Assembly: GCA_021776195.1 (NCBI GenBank)
Contig: JAJFGK010000081.1
Coordinates: forward strand, 1-64,000
Reading direction: 5' to 3'
Length of the DNA: 64,000 nt
Source: Kiloniellaceae bacterium
GTDB lineage: Bacteria; Pseudomonadota; Alphaproteobacteria; Kiloniellales; Kiloniellaceae
Below are positions 25,582-35,692 of this stretch, piece by piece. A model generated the notes under the pieces. That model made no database searches and was not told the DNA's origin. It worked only from the letters and a program-made list of their open reading frames with translations. Made by a program: the position numbers and the translations under genes. Numbering within the stretch: the stretch's first letter is position 1; each line of letters starts with the position of its first letter.

Positions 25582-26118
25582 CTAAAGAATTCCGCAGCGC
25601 GGTTCGGGTCCATGACGCAGTTGAAGCACCGAGGGCCGGACATCGTTGGCGGACTGATAAAACACCCCGATTTCTCTCATGGCTTCCTGCCAATCCACGA
25701 CCGACGCGGCATCGGACAGCTCGATGGCATCCACGCCGCAGCGGTCGAGAAAGAGGAACTGGTCGCGAATCAGGTGTCCCCGGGCGCGGATTTCGCCCCG
25801 AAAGCCGAAACGCTCGCGCAGCAATCGGGCCGTCGAGTAGCCGCGACCGTCACCGACCTTGGGGAAAGTCACCGCCACCAGACCGATGTCATCCAGGTCT
25901 TCGCGCAAGGCATCGGCCAATTCATCGCTGCGCAGCCTGACACCGAGACCACCCTCGACCCGCCGATTGCGCGCGGCCAAGGCGGCTTTCTCGCGTTGCC
26001 AGCGGGTCAAGCTGACGATAATGCGGTCGCCCAACGGACCGGAGTCGGCCAAGACCTCATCGTCCTCGACGTCGCGCCAATCGTCGGCGACCAGGCGTCC
26101 GTCCTTAATGATTGCCAT
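25582..26118 (-). CDS. DUF934 protein linked to sulfite reductase
   Basis: 178 residues beginning MAIIKDGRLVADDWRDVEDD. It has the family block TFPKVGDGRGYSTARLLRERFG (seen in parts) and FLFLDRCGVDAIEL. Known: DUF934 genes regularly follow sulfite or nitrite reductase genes and are needed for full sulfite reduction in some bacteria; the biochemical role is not established. The start ATG lies 14 bases inside the end of the reductase gene (26105-26118), indicating coupled translation. Last gene of the siroheme synthase/DUF2849/reductase unit. Confidence 0.85.
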   Translation of the reverse strand: MAIIKDGRLVADDWRDVEDDEVLADSGPLGDRIIVSLTRWQREKAALAARNRRVEGGLGVRLRSDELADALREDLDDIGLVAVTFPKVGDGRGYSTARLLRERFGFRGEIRARGHLIRDQFLFLDRCGVDAIELSDAASVVDWQEAMREIGVFYQSANDVRPSVLQLRHGPEPRCGIL

Positions 26119-27760
26119 AGAGCTGCTCCTTGAAGGGTTCGAGGCCGAGCCGGGCCAGGGCCTCATTGAAGCTCTCGCCATCCTCGCGAAGGCCGCGGTA
26201 GGTGGTGACGATGGTCTCCACGGCCGGGACGATCTCGTCATAGGAGAACGCGGGACCGATGATCTTGCCGATGGCCGCGGCCTCGCCCGGTGCGCCGCCA
26301 AGGGTCACCTGATAGTACTCCTCGCCTTTCTTATCGACGCCAAGGATGCCGATCTCGCCGATATGATGATGGCCGCAAGCGTTGATGCAGCCAGAAATCT
26401 TGACCTTCAAGCCGCCGATATCGTGCTGTCGCTCCAGATCGGCAAAGCGCAGGGCGATTTGCTGGGCAACGGGAATGGCCCGCGCGTTGGCCAGGTTGCA
26501 ATAGTCAAGCCCGGGGCAGGCGATGATGTCGGAAATCAGGCCGATGTTGGCGGTTGCCAGATCTGCCGCCTTGAGCCCCTGCCAGAGGTCGTAGAGATCG
26601 CTCTGCCGCAGGTACGGGAGCACCAGATTCTGCTCGTGGGTCACCCGGATCTCGCCGAAGCTGTACCGCTCTGCCAGATCGGCGATCGCCTCCATCTGGC
26701 CGGCGCTGGCGTCGCCCGGCGCCTCGCCCGGCTTTTTCAGCGAGACCGTGACCACGGCGTAGCCGGCCGCCTGATGCGGGGTGACCGCGGTGCGCGCCCA
26801 AAGGGCGAAACCGGGCTCCGCCTGGCATCGGGCGGCGTAGCTCAGATCGTCGGCCGGCAAGTCTTCATAGGGTGGCGGCGCGAAGTGGGCGCGAATGCGC
26901 TCGACCTCTGCCGACGGCAGATCCTGGGCGCTTTCCTTGATCGCCGCCCATTCCGCCTCCACCAGGCGCCGGACCTCCTCGAGGCCGACCTGATTGACCA
27001 GGATCTTGATCCGCGCCTTGTAGATGTTGTCGCGCCGGCCAAGCTGATTGTAGACCCGCAGGATCGCGTCCAGATAGTTCAGGAGCTGATCCTTCGGCAG
27101 GAAACCGCGAATCGTCTTGCCAATAACCGGCGTGCGCCCCAGGCCGCCGCCGACGACGACCTCGAAGCCGACCTCGCCCTTGATGTTGCGCCGGAGCTGG
27201 AGCCCGATGTCATGGACCCGGATCGCGGCGCGGTCCTCGGCGGAACCGGTAACGGCGACCTTGAACTTGCGCGGCAGAAAGGAAAACTCTGGATGCAGAC
27301 TGGACCACTGCCTGATGATCTCGGCATAGATACGCGGATCCTCGATCTCGTCCGCCGCGACGCCGGCAAAGTGATCGGCGGTGACGTTGCGGATGCAATT
27401 GCCGCTGGTCTGGATGGCGTGCATCTCGACCCGGGCCAGATCGGCGAGGATGTCGGGGGTCTCCTCCAACTTGATCCAGTTGAATTGAATGTTCTGGCGC
27501 GTGGTGAAGTGGCCATAGCCGCGATCGTAGCGCCGCGCGACCTGCGCCAGCACGCGCATTTGCGCGGCCGACAGCGTCCCATAAGGTATCGCCACCCGCA
27601 GCATATAGGCGTGGAGCTGCAGATAGAGCCCGTTCATCAAGCGCAGCGGCTTGAACTCCTCCTCGCTGAGCGCGCCCGCCAGCCGCCGCTCCACCTGACC
27701 GCGGAACTGGGCCACCCGCTGGTCGACCAGGGCACGGTCGTAGCTATCGTAGCGATACAT
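26105..27760 (-). CDS. cysI: Sulfite reductase hemoprotein (CysI/nitrite-sulfite reductase family)
   Basis: 551 residues with the duplicated ferredoxin-like plus siroheme/4Fe-4S layout. GHFTTRQNIQFNWIK (about residue 83) contains substrate/siroheme-binding Arg. ACPGLDYCNLANARAIP and GCINACGHHHIGEIGILG (about residues 420-475) carry the four Cys for the siroheme-bridged 4Fe-4S cluster. Reduces sulfite to sulfide for cysteine synthesis; nitrite reductases share the fold, but DUF2849, DUF934 and siroheme synthase around it point to sulfite. No flavoprotein subunit is seen, so ferredoxin or another donor is likely. Its start overlaps the DUF2849 stop by 17 bases. Confidence 0.85.
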   Translation of the reverse strand: MYRYDSYDRALVDQRVAQFRGQVERRLAGALSEEEFKPLRLMNGLYLQLHAYMLRVAIPYGTLSAAQMRVLAQVARRYDRGYGHFTTRQNIQFNWIKLEETPDILADLARVEMHAIQTSGNCIRNVTADHFAGVAADEIEDPRIYAEIIRQWSSLHPEFSFLPRKFKVAVTGSAEDRAAIRVHDIGLQLRRNIKGEVGFEVVVGGGLGRTPVIGKTIRGFLPKDQLLNYLDAILRVYNQLGRRDNIYKARIKILVNQVGLEEVRRLVEAEWAAIKESAQDLPSAEVERIRAHFAPPPYEDLPADDLSYAARCQAEPGFALWARTAVTPHQAAGYAVVTVSLKKPGEAPGDASAGQMEAIADLAERYSFGEIRVTHEQNLVLPYLRQSDLYDLWQGLKAADLATANIGLISDIIACPGLDYCNLANARAIPVAQQIALRFADLERQHDIGGLKVKISGCINACGHHHIGEIGILGVDKKGEEYYQVTLGGAPGEAAAIGKIIGPAFSYDEIVPAVETIVTTYRGLREDGESFNEALARLGLEPFKEQLYGNH

Positions 27761-28091
27761 GATCGGCTCCCTTGGGACTGACCGGCTGCCGGCTCGTCAA
27801 GGCCTGCTTGCCCAAATCCAGACGGCTCGAAGGCCCCTTTGCGCGGATCGCCTCGCGTTGGCTGAGCGGGCGCCAGGATCCGTCCACGGCGCGTCCAACT
27901 GTCATCAGGTAGGCGCCGACCACCTTCAGGTCGCGTTCGCCTTCCACACCGCGCCGCGCGAGGCGGTCCTGACCTTCGGTATCGTCACGCGCAATGGCCT
28001 CCTCGAAGCGCTCGCTCCAGCGACCCTCGGCGGTCAAATAGACCACCTCCCCGTCGCCCAGACGATTGGCCGTCATCAATTTGTAGGTCAT
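27744..28091 (-). CDS. DUF2849 protein in sulfur-assimilation operon
   Basis: 115 residues: MTYKLMTANRLGDGEVVYLT, then GRWSERFEEAIA and VVGAYLMTVGR. The family is found in alphaproteobacteria between siroheme synthase and sulfite reductase genes, as here. It starts 34 bases after the siroheme synthase stop and overlaps the reductase start by 17 bases. No enzymatic motif is visible; a small accessory role in sulfite reduction is an inference from context only. Confidence 0.82.
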   Translation of the reverse strand: MTYKLMTANRLGDGEVVYLTAEGRWSERFEEAIARDDTEGQDRLARRGVEGERDLKVVGAYLMTVGRAVDGSWRPLSQREAIRAKGPSSRLDLGKQALTSRQPVSPKGADHVSLR

Positions 28092-28125
28092 GGCAGAACA
28101 CTCCGCGACTGCGTCATGGGCAAGG

Positions 28126-29172
28126 TCATCGGCCCACGGCCCGCACCAGGGACGGCGCGGCGGTACCGGCTTGCGCTTCGGAGCCGAGACTCCGGGCGCT
28201 GTTGTGGATCGGCTCGACAGCCAGGCCCTGGGCCCGCAAGAGACCCGGCTGGCGAACGATGAAATGGTCGGGCGCCGTCACGCAAACGACCTGCTGGCCT
28301 GCCCGGACGGCCTTCAGGAGCCTTGCCGACAGGCTTCGCGCCGCGGGCCGCTGGGCTGCCAGATCGAGCAGGTCGGCGTCGCGCCGCATGTGGTCGCGCA
28401 ACCGCTCGTCCGCAGGTGCAGGAAGGTCGCAGATTACCAAATCCGCCTCCCAAAGCCGGCGCAGCGCCCTCAGCGGCAAATCTTCCGGGTCGCTCGAGGT
28501 GACCGCGATCGATGCGATGCCGGGAGACAGCCGGGGTGCCTGCGCGCCATTGATCAGGCTCAGCATGGCCTCACGCGCCTCGGACTCGGCGCCGGCGAGA
28601 ACCTTCGCGGCCACCTCGCCAGCGAAAAAGCCTTCCCAGAAGCCGCGGCGCAGGCCAGGCGTGTCGAAGTTCGCTTTCACGGCCTGGCGGAATCGATCGG
28701 CAAAGCGTGCCAGACGACCCAACCGTTGTGGCAGCCAAGCTTCCAGTTGGTGACGCAAGCGCCGCGCCAGGACCGGCGCGGCTCCCGAGGTCGAGATCGC
28801 GACGACCACCGGATCCCGGTCGACGATCGACGGCACGATGAAATCGCAGAGGTCCGGGCGGTCGACCACGTTGACTGGCAGACCGCGGCGCCGCGACGCC
28901 GCCGCGATCTCTTCATCGCTCGCCGCATCGTCGCTGGCGACGAACACCAGCGCCTGCCCCACCAGATCGCTTTCTCGGAATGCCCGCCGCCGCAGAGTAT
29001 GGCCGGTCGCACGGACCGCCGCCGCCAGCTCGGGCAGCGGATCTGCCGCGACGACCGTCAAACGCGCTTCGGTGGCCGCCAGAATTCGCAGTTTCGCGGC
29101 GGCCGCGGGCCCGCCGCCCACCAATAGACAGTGGCGCGCACGGGTGTCGACAAAGGTCGGGAAGTAGCGCAT
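28126..29172 (-). CDS. Siroheme synthase (CysG-like) with degenerate C-terminal methyltransferase half
   Basis: 348 residues. The N-terminal half (about 1-215) is a complete precorrin-2 dehydrogenase/ferrochelatase: CLLVGGGPAAAAKLRILA is the NAD site and IVPSIVDRDPVVVAISTSGA is the conserved segment with the catalytic Asp region. The C-terminal part is only about 130 residues, whereas a uroporphyrinogen-III methyltransferase domain has about 240. It resembles the start of that domain (SSDPEDLPLRALRRLWEADL in place of the GAGPGDPxLLTLxA motif), so the SAM-binding signature is lost. It likely makes siroheme from precorrin-2 and depends on a separate methyltransferase. First gene of the sulfur unit. 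Confidence 0.8.
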   Translation of the reverse strand: MRYFPTFVDTRARHCLLVGGGPAAAAKLRILAATEARLTVVAADPLPELAAAVRATGHTLRRRAFRESDLVGQALVFVASDDAASDEEIAAASRRRGLPVNVVDRPDLCDFIVPSIVDRDPVVVAISTSGAAPVLARRLRHQLEAWLPQRLGRLARFADRFRQAVKANFDTPGLRRGFWEGFFAGEVAAKVLAGAESEAREAMLSLINGAQAPRLSPGIASIAVTSSDPEDLPLRALRRLWEADLVICDLPAPADERLRDHMRRDADLLDLAAQRPAARSLSARLLKAVRAGQQVVCVTAPDHFIVRQPGLLRAQGLAVEPIHNSARSLGSEAQAGTAAPSLVRAVGR

Positions 29173-29371
29173 CTACGGCAACCCTTCGTCCCTACCGACC
29201 AATCGGCGTTGGCCATGTTGATCGATTTCGTGTCCGGAATGTTTTCCTTCTCCTCAATGTAGTTTCGGTTATTAAAACAGTCAATATAAGTTATTTATGA
29301 ATTATTTACACTTTCATCTAGTGTTAATTGCCGTTGGCGAAATCCTAGAGGGCCGTGGTAGAAAGCCTGCC

Positions 29372-29800
29372 ATGCAGCGCCCAAAGCCCAACTCAGTCCA
29401 GGCGAACCAGCACCGTGGGGTATCGAGACGGCGGTCAAGCCTGCTGGCCATCGCGATCCTCGGGCTCGCCCTGTCGGCCTGCAGTCAGGATGCCCGCAAT
29501 GCGCGGGTGCCCAAGGCGGCCAGCGCCTATGCCAACGAGATTGGCGGTCCCGATCAGCCGCCCCGGCGACAGTTTTCGTGGCAGGACGTGCGCCGGGTCC
29601 AGGCCATGTCCTTTTGCTACAGCGCCGGGATCAATCGCATCCAGGATGTGACGGGCGAGGCGAAAGAGGCCTGCAAGGGCGGACGCTTGGCGCTCTACAG
29701 CCAGGAAAGCTCATTCATCAACTGTCCTTTGCTGCAGCCGGTGCGCATCACTTTCATCTGCTATCCGCCGGACCTACCCGAAGGCGCAACCCTGCCTTAG
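29372..29800 (+). CDS. Small lipoprotein, unknown function
   Basis: 142 residues. A basic N-terminus, a hydrophobic stretch and the lipobox LSAC (near residue 36) predict a lipoprotein. The rest shows PRRQFSWQDVRRVQAMSFCY, EAKEACKGGRL and a C-terminal NCPLLQPVRITFICYPP, with four Cys that may pair. I chose the ATG at 29372; an upstream in-frame ATG at 29297 lies in AT-rich, promoter-like sequence and would add 25 residues. Its end overlaps the queG end by 4 bases, tail to tail. I do not recognise the family. Confidence 0.55.
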   Translation: MQRPKPNSVQANQHRGVSRRRSSLLAIAILGLALSACSQDARNARVPKAASAYANEIGGPDQPPRRQFSWQDVRRVQAMSFCYSAGINRIQDVTGEAKEACKGGRLALYSQESSFINCPLLQPVRITFICYPPDLPEGATLP

Positions 29801-30921
29801 TCGACGAGCCCTTCGCGCCATTCCTGCTGCACGGCGTCATCGCTTTCGCCTGCGCCCTGGCGATCGCGCAGGGCGGCAAAGTCATCGGATGGCAACAGGC
29901 GCGACAGCGCCCAGACCGCCATGGCGCGCACCAGCGGCGAGGCATCTTCCAGCAAAGATTCGAGCAGTCCGACGACACCGCGGTCGCCGCTGTTGCCAAG
30001 CGCGATCAGAACGTTGCGCAGGAAACGGTCGCGTCCGACACGCTTGACCGGCGATCCGGAGAAGACCTGGCGGAAGGCCGCCTCGTCGAGGCGCGCCAGG
30101 TCGGCCAGGCGGGGCGCCCGCAGCTCGGCGCGGGGCCAGAAGGCCGCCTCGCCGCTGGGCCGCGCGAACTTGTTCCAGGGACAGACCGCCAGGCAATCGT
30201 CGCAGCCATAGATCCGGTTGCCCATGGCACGCCGGAACTCGCGCGCGATATGGCCCTTGTGCTCGATCGTGAGATAGGAAATGCAGCGCCTGGCGTCGAG
30301 CTGATAGGGCGCCGGAAAGGCCTTGGTCGGACAGACCTCCAGGCAGCGTTGGCAGGAGCCGCAGTGGTCGGTCTCGGCGGGGCCCGGCGCCAGATCGAGA
30401 GTCGTGAAAACCTCGCCGAGGAACAGCCAGGACCCAGCCTCGCGCGAGACCAGGTTGGTGTGCTTGCCCTGCCAGCCGAGCCCTGCCTGGGCCGCCAGCG
30501 GCTTTTCCATCACCGGGGCGGTATCGACGAATAACTTGACGCCGGCACCCAGTTCCTCGCTCATCCAGCGCGCCAGCTGCCGCAGCCGGCGCTTCATGAC
30601 ATCGTGATAGTCGCGGCCCTGGGCATAGACCGAGATCGTACCGCGCCTGGTCCGGGTCAGGTTTGCCATGGGGTCGCCGCGCGGCCCGTAGTTCTGCGCG
30701 ACGACCACGACCGAGCGCGCTTCGGGCCAGAGCGTCCGGGGCTCGCCGCGCCGGTCGGCCTTGGCTTCCAGCCAGCCCATGTCGCCATGATAGCCCCGCT
30801 CGAGATAGCTCTGCAGATTGTGTTTGACCTCGGGGGCAAGGGCCGCCGGCGCGAAACCGATGCCATCGAAGCCGAGCGCGAGGGCCCGCTCGCGGATTAC
30901 CGCCGCCGCGCCCTCGGCCAT
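29797..30921 (-). CDS. queG: Epoxyqueuosine reductase
   Basis: 374 residues. The cobalamin-binding N-terminal domain includes LERGYHGDMGWLEAKADRR and VVVVAQNYGP. Two 4Fe-4S motifs follow (CGSCQRCLEVCPTKAF, about residue 183, and CDDCLAVCPWNKF, about residue 235), then a C-terminal HEAT-like part for tRNA. Catalyses the last step of queuosine synthesis, reducing epoxyqueuosine in the wobble position of GUN-decoding tRNAs. The ATG at 30921 gives the usual short N-terminus; the frame is open further upstream but overlaps queF. Last gene of queA-tgt-queF-queG. Confidence 0.92.
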   Translation of the reverse strand: MAEGAAAVIRERALALGFDGIGFAPAALAPEVKHNLQSYLERGYHGDMGWLEAKADRRGEPRTLWPEARSVVVVAQNYGPRGDPMANLTRTRRGTISVYAQGRDYHDVMKRRLRQLARWMSEELGAGVKLFVDTAPVMEKPLAAQAGLGWQGKHTNLVSREAGSWLFLGEVFTTLDLAPGPAETDHCGSCQRCLEVCPTKAFPAPYQLDARRCISYLTIEHKGHIAREFRRAMGNRIYGCDDCLAVCPWNKFARPSGEAAFWPRAELRAPRLADLARLDEAAFRQVFSGSPVKRVGRDRFLRNVLIALGNSGDRGVVGLLESLLEDASPLVRAMAVWALSRLLPSDDFAALRDRQGAGESDDAVQQEWREGLVD

Positions 30922-30926
30922 GATAT

Positions 30927-31388
30927 TCAGCACCGGCCGCGATAGGGCGCGACACCTTGGTCCGGCAGCCAGAGGCCTTCCGGCGGCGGGCCCGACTGAT
31001 AGAACACATCGATGGGGATGCCGCCGCGCGGGAACCAGTAACCGCCGATGCGCAGCCAAATCGGGGATAGCAAGTCTTCCAGGCGCTTGCCGATGGCCAC
31101 GGTACAGTCCTCGTGGAACGCGCCATGATTGCGAAAGGATCCGAGAAAGAGCTTCAGGGATTTGCTTTCGACCATCAGCTTGTCGGGAACATAGTCGATG
31201 ACAAGATGGGCAAAATCCGGCTGCCCCGTGACCGGGCAGAGCGAGGTGAACTCCGGACAGGTGAAGCGGATCAGGTAGACCGTCCCGACGTGCGGGTTGG
31301 GCACCGGATCGAGCCGCGCCTCGTCGGGCGACGCCGGCAGCTCGCTGGAGCCGCCCAGTTGGGTAAGGCCGGTCAGGTCTTCTTGCAT
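30927..31388 (-). CDS. queF: NADPH-dependent 7-cyano-7-deazaguanine reductase
   Basis: 153 residues, the unimodular QueF type. It carries the family motif [20 protein letters not shown] (about residues 42-61), in which the second Cys forms the thioimide with preQ0, and [20 protein letters not shown] (about 74-93) with the NADPH/active-site residues. Reduces preQ0 to preQ1 for queuosine. The ATG at 31388 has GAGGAG upstream; a GTG two codons earlier is less likely. It sits between tgt (24 bases) and queG (5 bases). Confidence 0.92.
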   Translation of the reverse strand: MQEDLTGLTQLGGSSELPASPDEARLDPVPNPHVGTVYLIRFTCPEFTSLCPVTGQPDFAHLVIDYVPDKLMVESKSLKLFLGSFRNHGAFHEDCTVAIGKRLEDLLSPIWLRIGGYWFPRGGIPIDVFYQSGPPPEGLWLPDQGVAPYRGRC

Positions 31389-31412
31389 GGTCACTCCTCT
31401 CGTCCCTGGGCG

Positions 31413-33646
<2,234 letters not shown>

Positions 33647-33675
33647 GATCGGGCTGGGCCTTCGCCGCGGGCCGT

Positions 33676-34317
33676 TCACGCGATCGCCTGGTCGGCCCGC
33701 GTGTCGTAGCGCAGGCCCAGGCTGACGCGATGGGAGGCGACGTCCTTAAGCATATGAAAGGGACGGATCTTGGCCCCGGCGTAGCCCGGCGCGCGCATCA
33801 GCAAGAGGCTCCCCGGCGGCGAGGGAATCTCCCGCGCGCCGGCACCGCTGCGGTCCGGGCAGACGAAGAAGCGGGCCTCGCCAGCCAAGATCACCAGGGC
33901 CACCAGGCCCTGGTAGCGGATATGATCCCGGTGCGGCGTGATGCCCCGGGAGCCCGGTCGGTAGCGCTGCACCGCCAGATCGTTGTAGTGGATCGGCTCG
34001 AACGGTGGCGCGGGCATCAAATCGAGAGCCTGGTTCGTCAAGACCTCCAAGACACGCGCGAAGTCGCGAAAAACCGACCGCGCGGGAAATGTCATGCAGA
34101 TTTCGAAATCCTGGCCGACGGCGCGCTCCCCTTCGCCGACGATCGGCCGCGCCTCGCGGTAGGCCAGCTCCCCAGCCGCCCGCAGCAGGGACCGGCGCAG
34201 CTCCTCGTCCAGAAGGTCGAGCGCGAGAGCGTCTTCCCGCTCAAGCCGGTCCAGCGCCCGGGCCAGGCTCTCGGGTGCCAAGGTCAGGCCCTCGCTCATG
34301 ATCGGGGCGTCACTCAT
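33676..34317 (-). CDS. 2OG-Fe(II) oxygenase, AlkB-like
   Basis: 213 residues. The double-stranded beta-helix core has the iron ligands HRDH (His-X-Asp) in GITPHRDHIRYQGLVALV (about residue 131) and a distal His in PFHMLKDVASHRVSLGLRYD (about residue 185-200), followed by Arg for 2-oxoglutarate. It fits the AlkB-like branch, but the usual AlkB nucleotide-recognition lid is not obvious. ATG 34317 was chosen; a shorter start exists at 34299. It lies immediately before queA on the same strand (stop at 33676), so a role in tRNA modification is possible but unproven. Confidence 0.68.
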   Translation of the reverse strand: MSDAPIMSEGLTLAPESLARALDRLEREDALALDLLDEELRRSLLRAAGELAYREARPIVGEGERAVGQDFEICMTFPARSVFRDFARVLEVLTNQALDLMPAPPFEPIHYNDLAVQRYRPGSRGITPHRDHIRYQGLVALVILAGEARFFVCPDRSGAGAREIPSPPGSLLLMRAPGYAGAKIRPFHMLKDVASHRVSLGLRYDTRADQAIA

Positions 34318-34528
34318 CGCAACGCGGGCACCTGCGCGGTTTCGGCTGATTTGGGTCCATAGCAGCAATGATTTGCCTCATTGCCGAGGTCGGCGCAAGC
34401 GCGGCAGAATCGCGCATCACAAGCGCTGGACAGAGCATGGGGCCTCGGTAAGAATCGCTCGGCGAGCTCGGGGTAGCGCCAACGCCGCACAGGAAAAAGA
34501 CAGCGACAAGCAAGAGGGGGAAGTCGAG

Positions 34529-35389
34529 ATGAAGGCGGCCATCGAGGCCCTGTTCCACGAAGACACCAACAACGTGACCTACCTGGTGCGCGATCCCGAC
34601 AGCCACAAGGCGGCGGTAATCGATCCGGTCCTCGACTTCAACCTGCAGAGCGGCCGCAGCTCGACAGAAGCGCTCGACGCTCTGTCGCACCGTATCGACA
34701 GCCAGGCCCTCGAGATCGATTGGGTCCTCGAGACCCATCCTCATGCCGACCATCTGACCGGCGCCAAGGAACTGCAGCGGCGCCATGGCGGGACCATCGC
34801 GATCGGCGAGGGGATTGCCCAGGTGCAGGAGACCTGGCGGGCGATCTACAACCTGCCTGACGACGGCTCGATCGGCCCGGCCTGCTTCGACCGGCTCTTC
34901 TGCGATGGCGAGGACTTCGCGATCGGCAACACGACCGCGCGCGTCCTCTCCACCCCGGGTCACACCCCGGCCTGCATCACCTATCTGGTGGGCGACGCGG
35001 CCTTTGTCGGCGACGCCATCTTCATGCCGGACTTCGGCACGGCGCGGGCCGATTTTCCCGGCGGCGACGCGCGACAGCTCTTTCGTTCCACCCGGAAGAT
35101 CCTGGCCCTACCGCCGGAAACCCGCATCTTCGTGGGCCACGACTACGGCACCGGCGGCCGCGAGATCGCCTGGCAGACAACCGTCGCCGCCCAGCGCGCG
35201 CACAACAAGCACGTCGGCCAGACGATCGACGAGGACGCCTTTGTTGCCATGAGAAGCGCCCGGGACCAGGAGCTGACACCGCCGGCCCTGCTCCTGGCGG
35301 CCCTGCAGATCAACATCCGGGGCGGTGCGCTGCCGCCGGCGGAAGACAATGGCTCATGCTATCTCAAGATCCCCCTGGACCGCTTTTAG
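34529..35389 (+). CDS. Metallo-beta-lactamase-fold hydrolase, persulfide dioxygenase-like
   Basis: 286 residues of the MBL fold. THPHADHLTGAKEL (about residue 70) is the HxHxDH metal motif; STPGHTPACITYLVG and VGDAIFMPDFGTARADFPGG supply the next His and Asp; FVGHDYGTGGREIAWQTTV supplies the last His. FGTARADFPGGDA is typical of the ETHE1/Blh persulfide-dioxygenase branch rather than glyoxalase II. The start ATG at 34529 follows AGAGGGGGAAG. A TusA-like sulfur carrier gene follows after 72 bases, which supports a role with sulfane sulfur (inference). Confidence 0.82.
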   Translation: MKAAIEALFHEDTNNVTYLVRDPDSHKAAVIDPVLDFNLQSGRSSTEALDALSHRIDSQALEIDWVLETHPHADHLTGAKELQRRHGGTIAIGEGIAQVQETWRAIYNLPDDGSIGPACFDRLFCDGEDFAIGNTTARVLSTPGHTPACITYLVGDAAFVGDAIFMPDFGTARADFPGGDARQLFRSTRKILALPPETRIFVGHDYGTGGREIAWQTTVAAQRAHNKHVGQTIDEDAFVAMRSARDQELTPPALLLAALQINIRGGALPPAEDNGSCYLKIPLDRF

Positions 35390-35461
35390 CCTCTAACCTA
35401 TATCAAGAACGGGTCGCGCGCCTGGGCGCGACGGCAATTCAAGCAATCGAGGCTGGATTTC

Positions 35462-35689
35462 ATGGCCACTGCCCAACTCGACGCCAAGGGTCTTCGCTGC
35501 CCCATCCCCGTGCTGCGCGCCCGCAAGGCCATGAAGCCGCTGGCAGGCGGCGAGATCCTCGAAGTCGAAGCGACCGATCCCAGTTCGGTTCAGGACTTCA
35601 AGTCTTTCTGCGATACCACGGGCCACGAGCTGGTCGCCTCCAGCGAGGCCGAAGGCGTGTTCCGTTTTCAGATCCGCAAAGTGGACTGA
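35462..35689 (+). CDS. TusA/SirA-family sulfur carrier
   Basis: 75 residues, a complete TusA-like domain with the signature LRCPIPVLRARKAM (CPxP, sulfur-carrying Cys at about residue 13) and the DFKSFCDTTGHEL helix. Known: these proteins pass sulfane sulfur as a persulfide to tRNA thiolation, molybdenum cofactor or sulfur-oxidation enzymes. It probably partners the upstream persulfide-dioxygenase-like enzyme. Its stop lies 3 bases from the end of the convergent sensor kinase gene. Confidence 0.88.
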   Translation: MATAQLDAKGLRCPIPVLRARKAMKPLAGGEILEVEATDPSSVQDFKSFCDTTGHELVASSEAEGVFRFQIRKVD

Positions 35690-35692
35690 GGG

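Noticed and set aside
25446..25643. Small minus-strand frame at the right edge of the AT-rich island
   Set aside because: It overlaps the end of the DUF934 gene, has no ribosome-binding site and no recognisable content.
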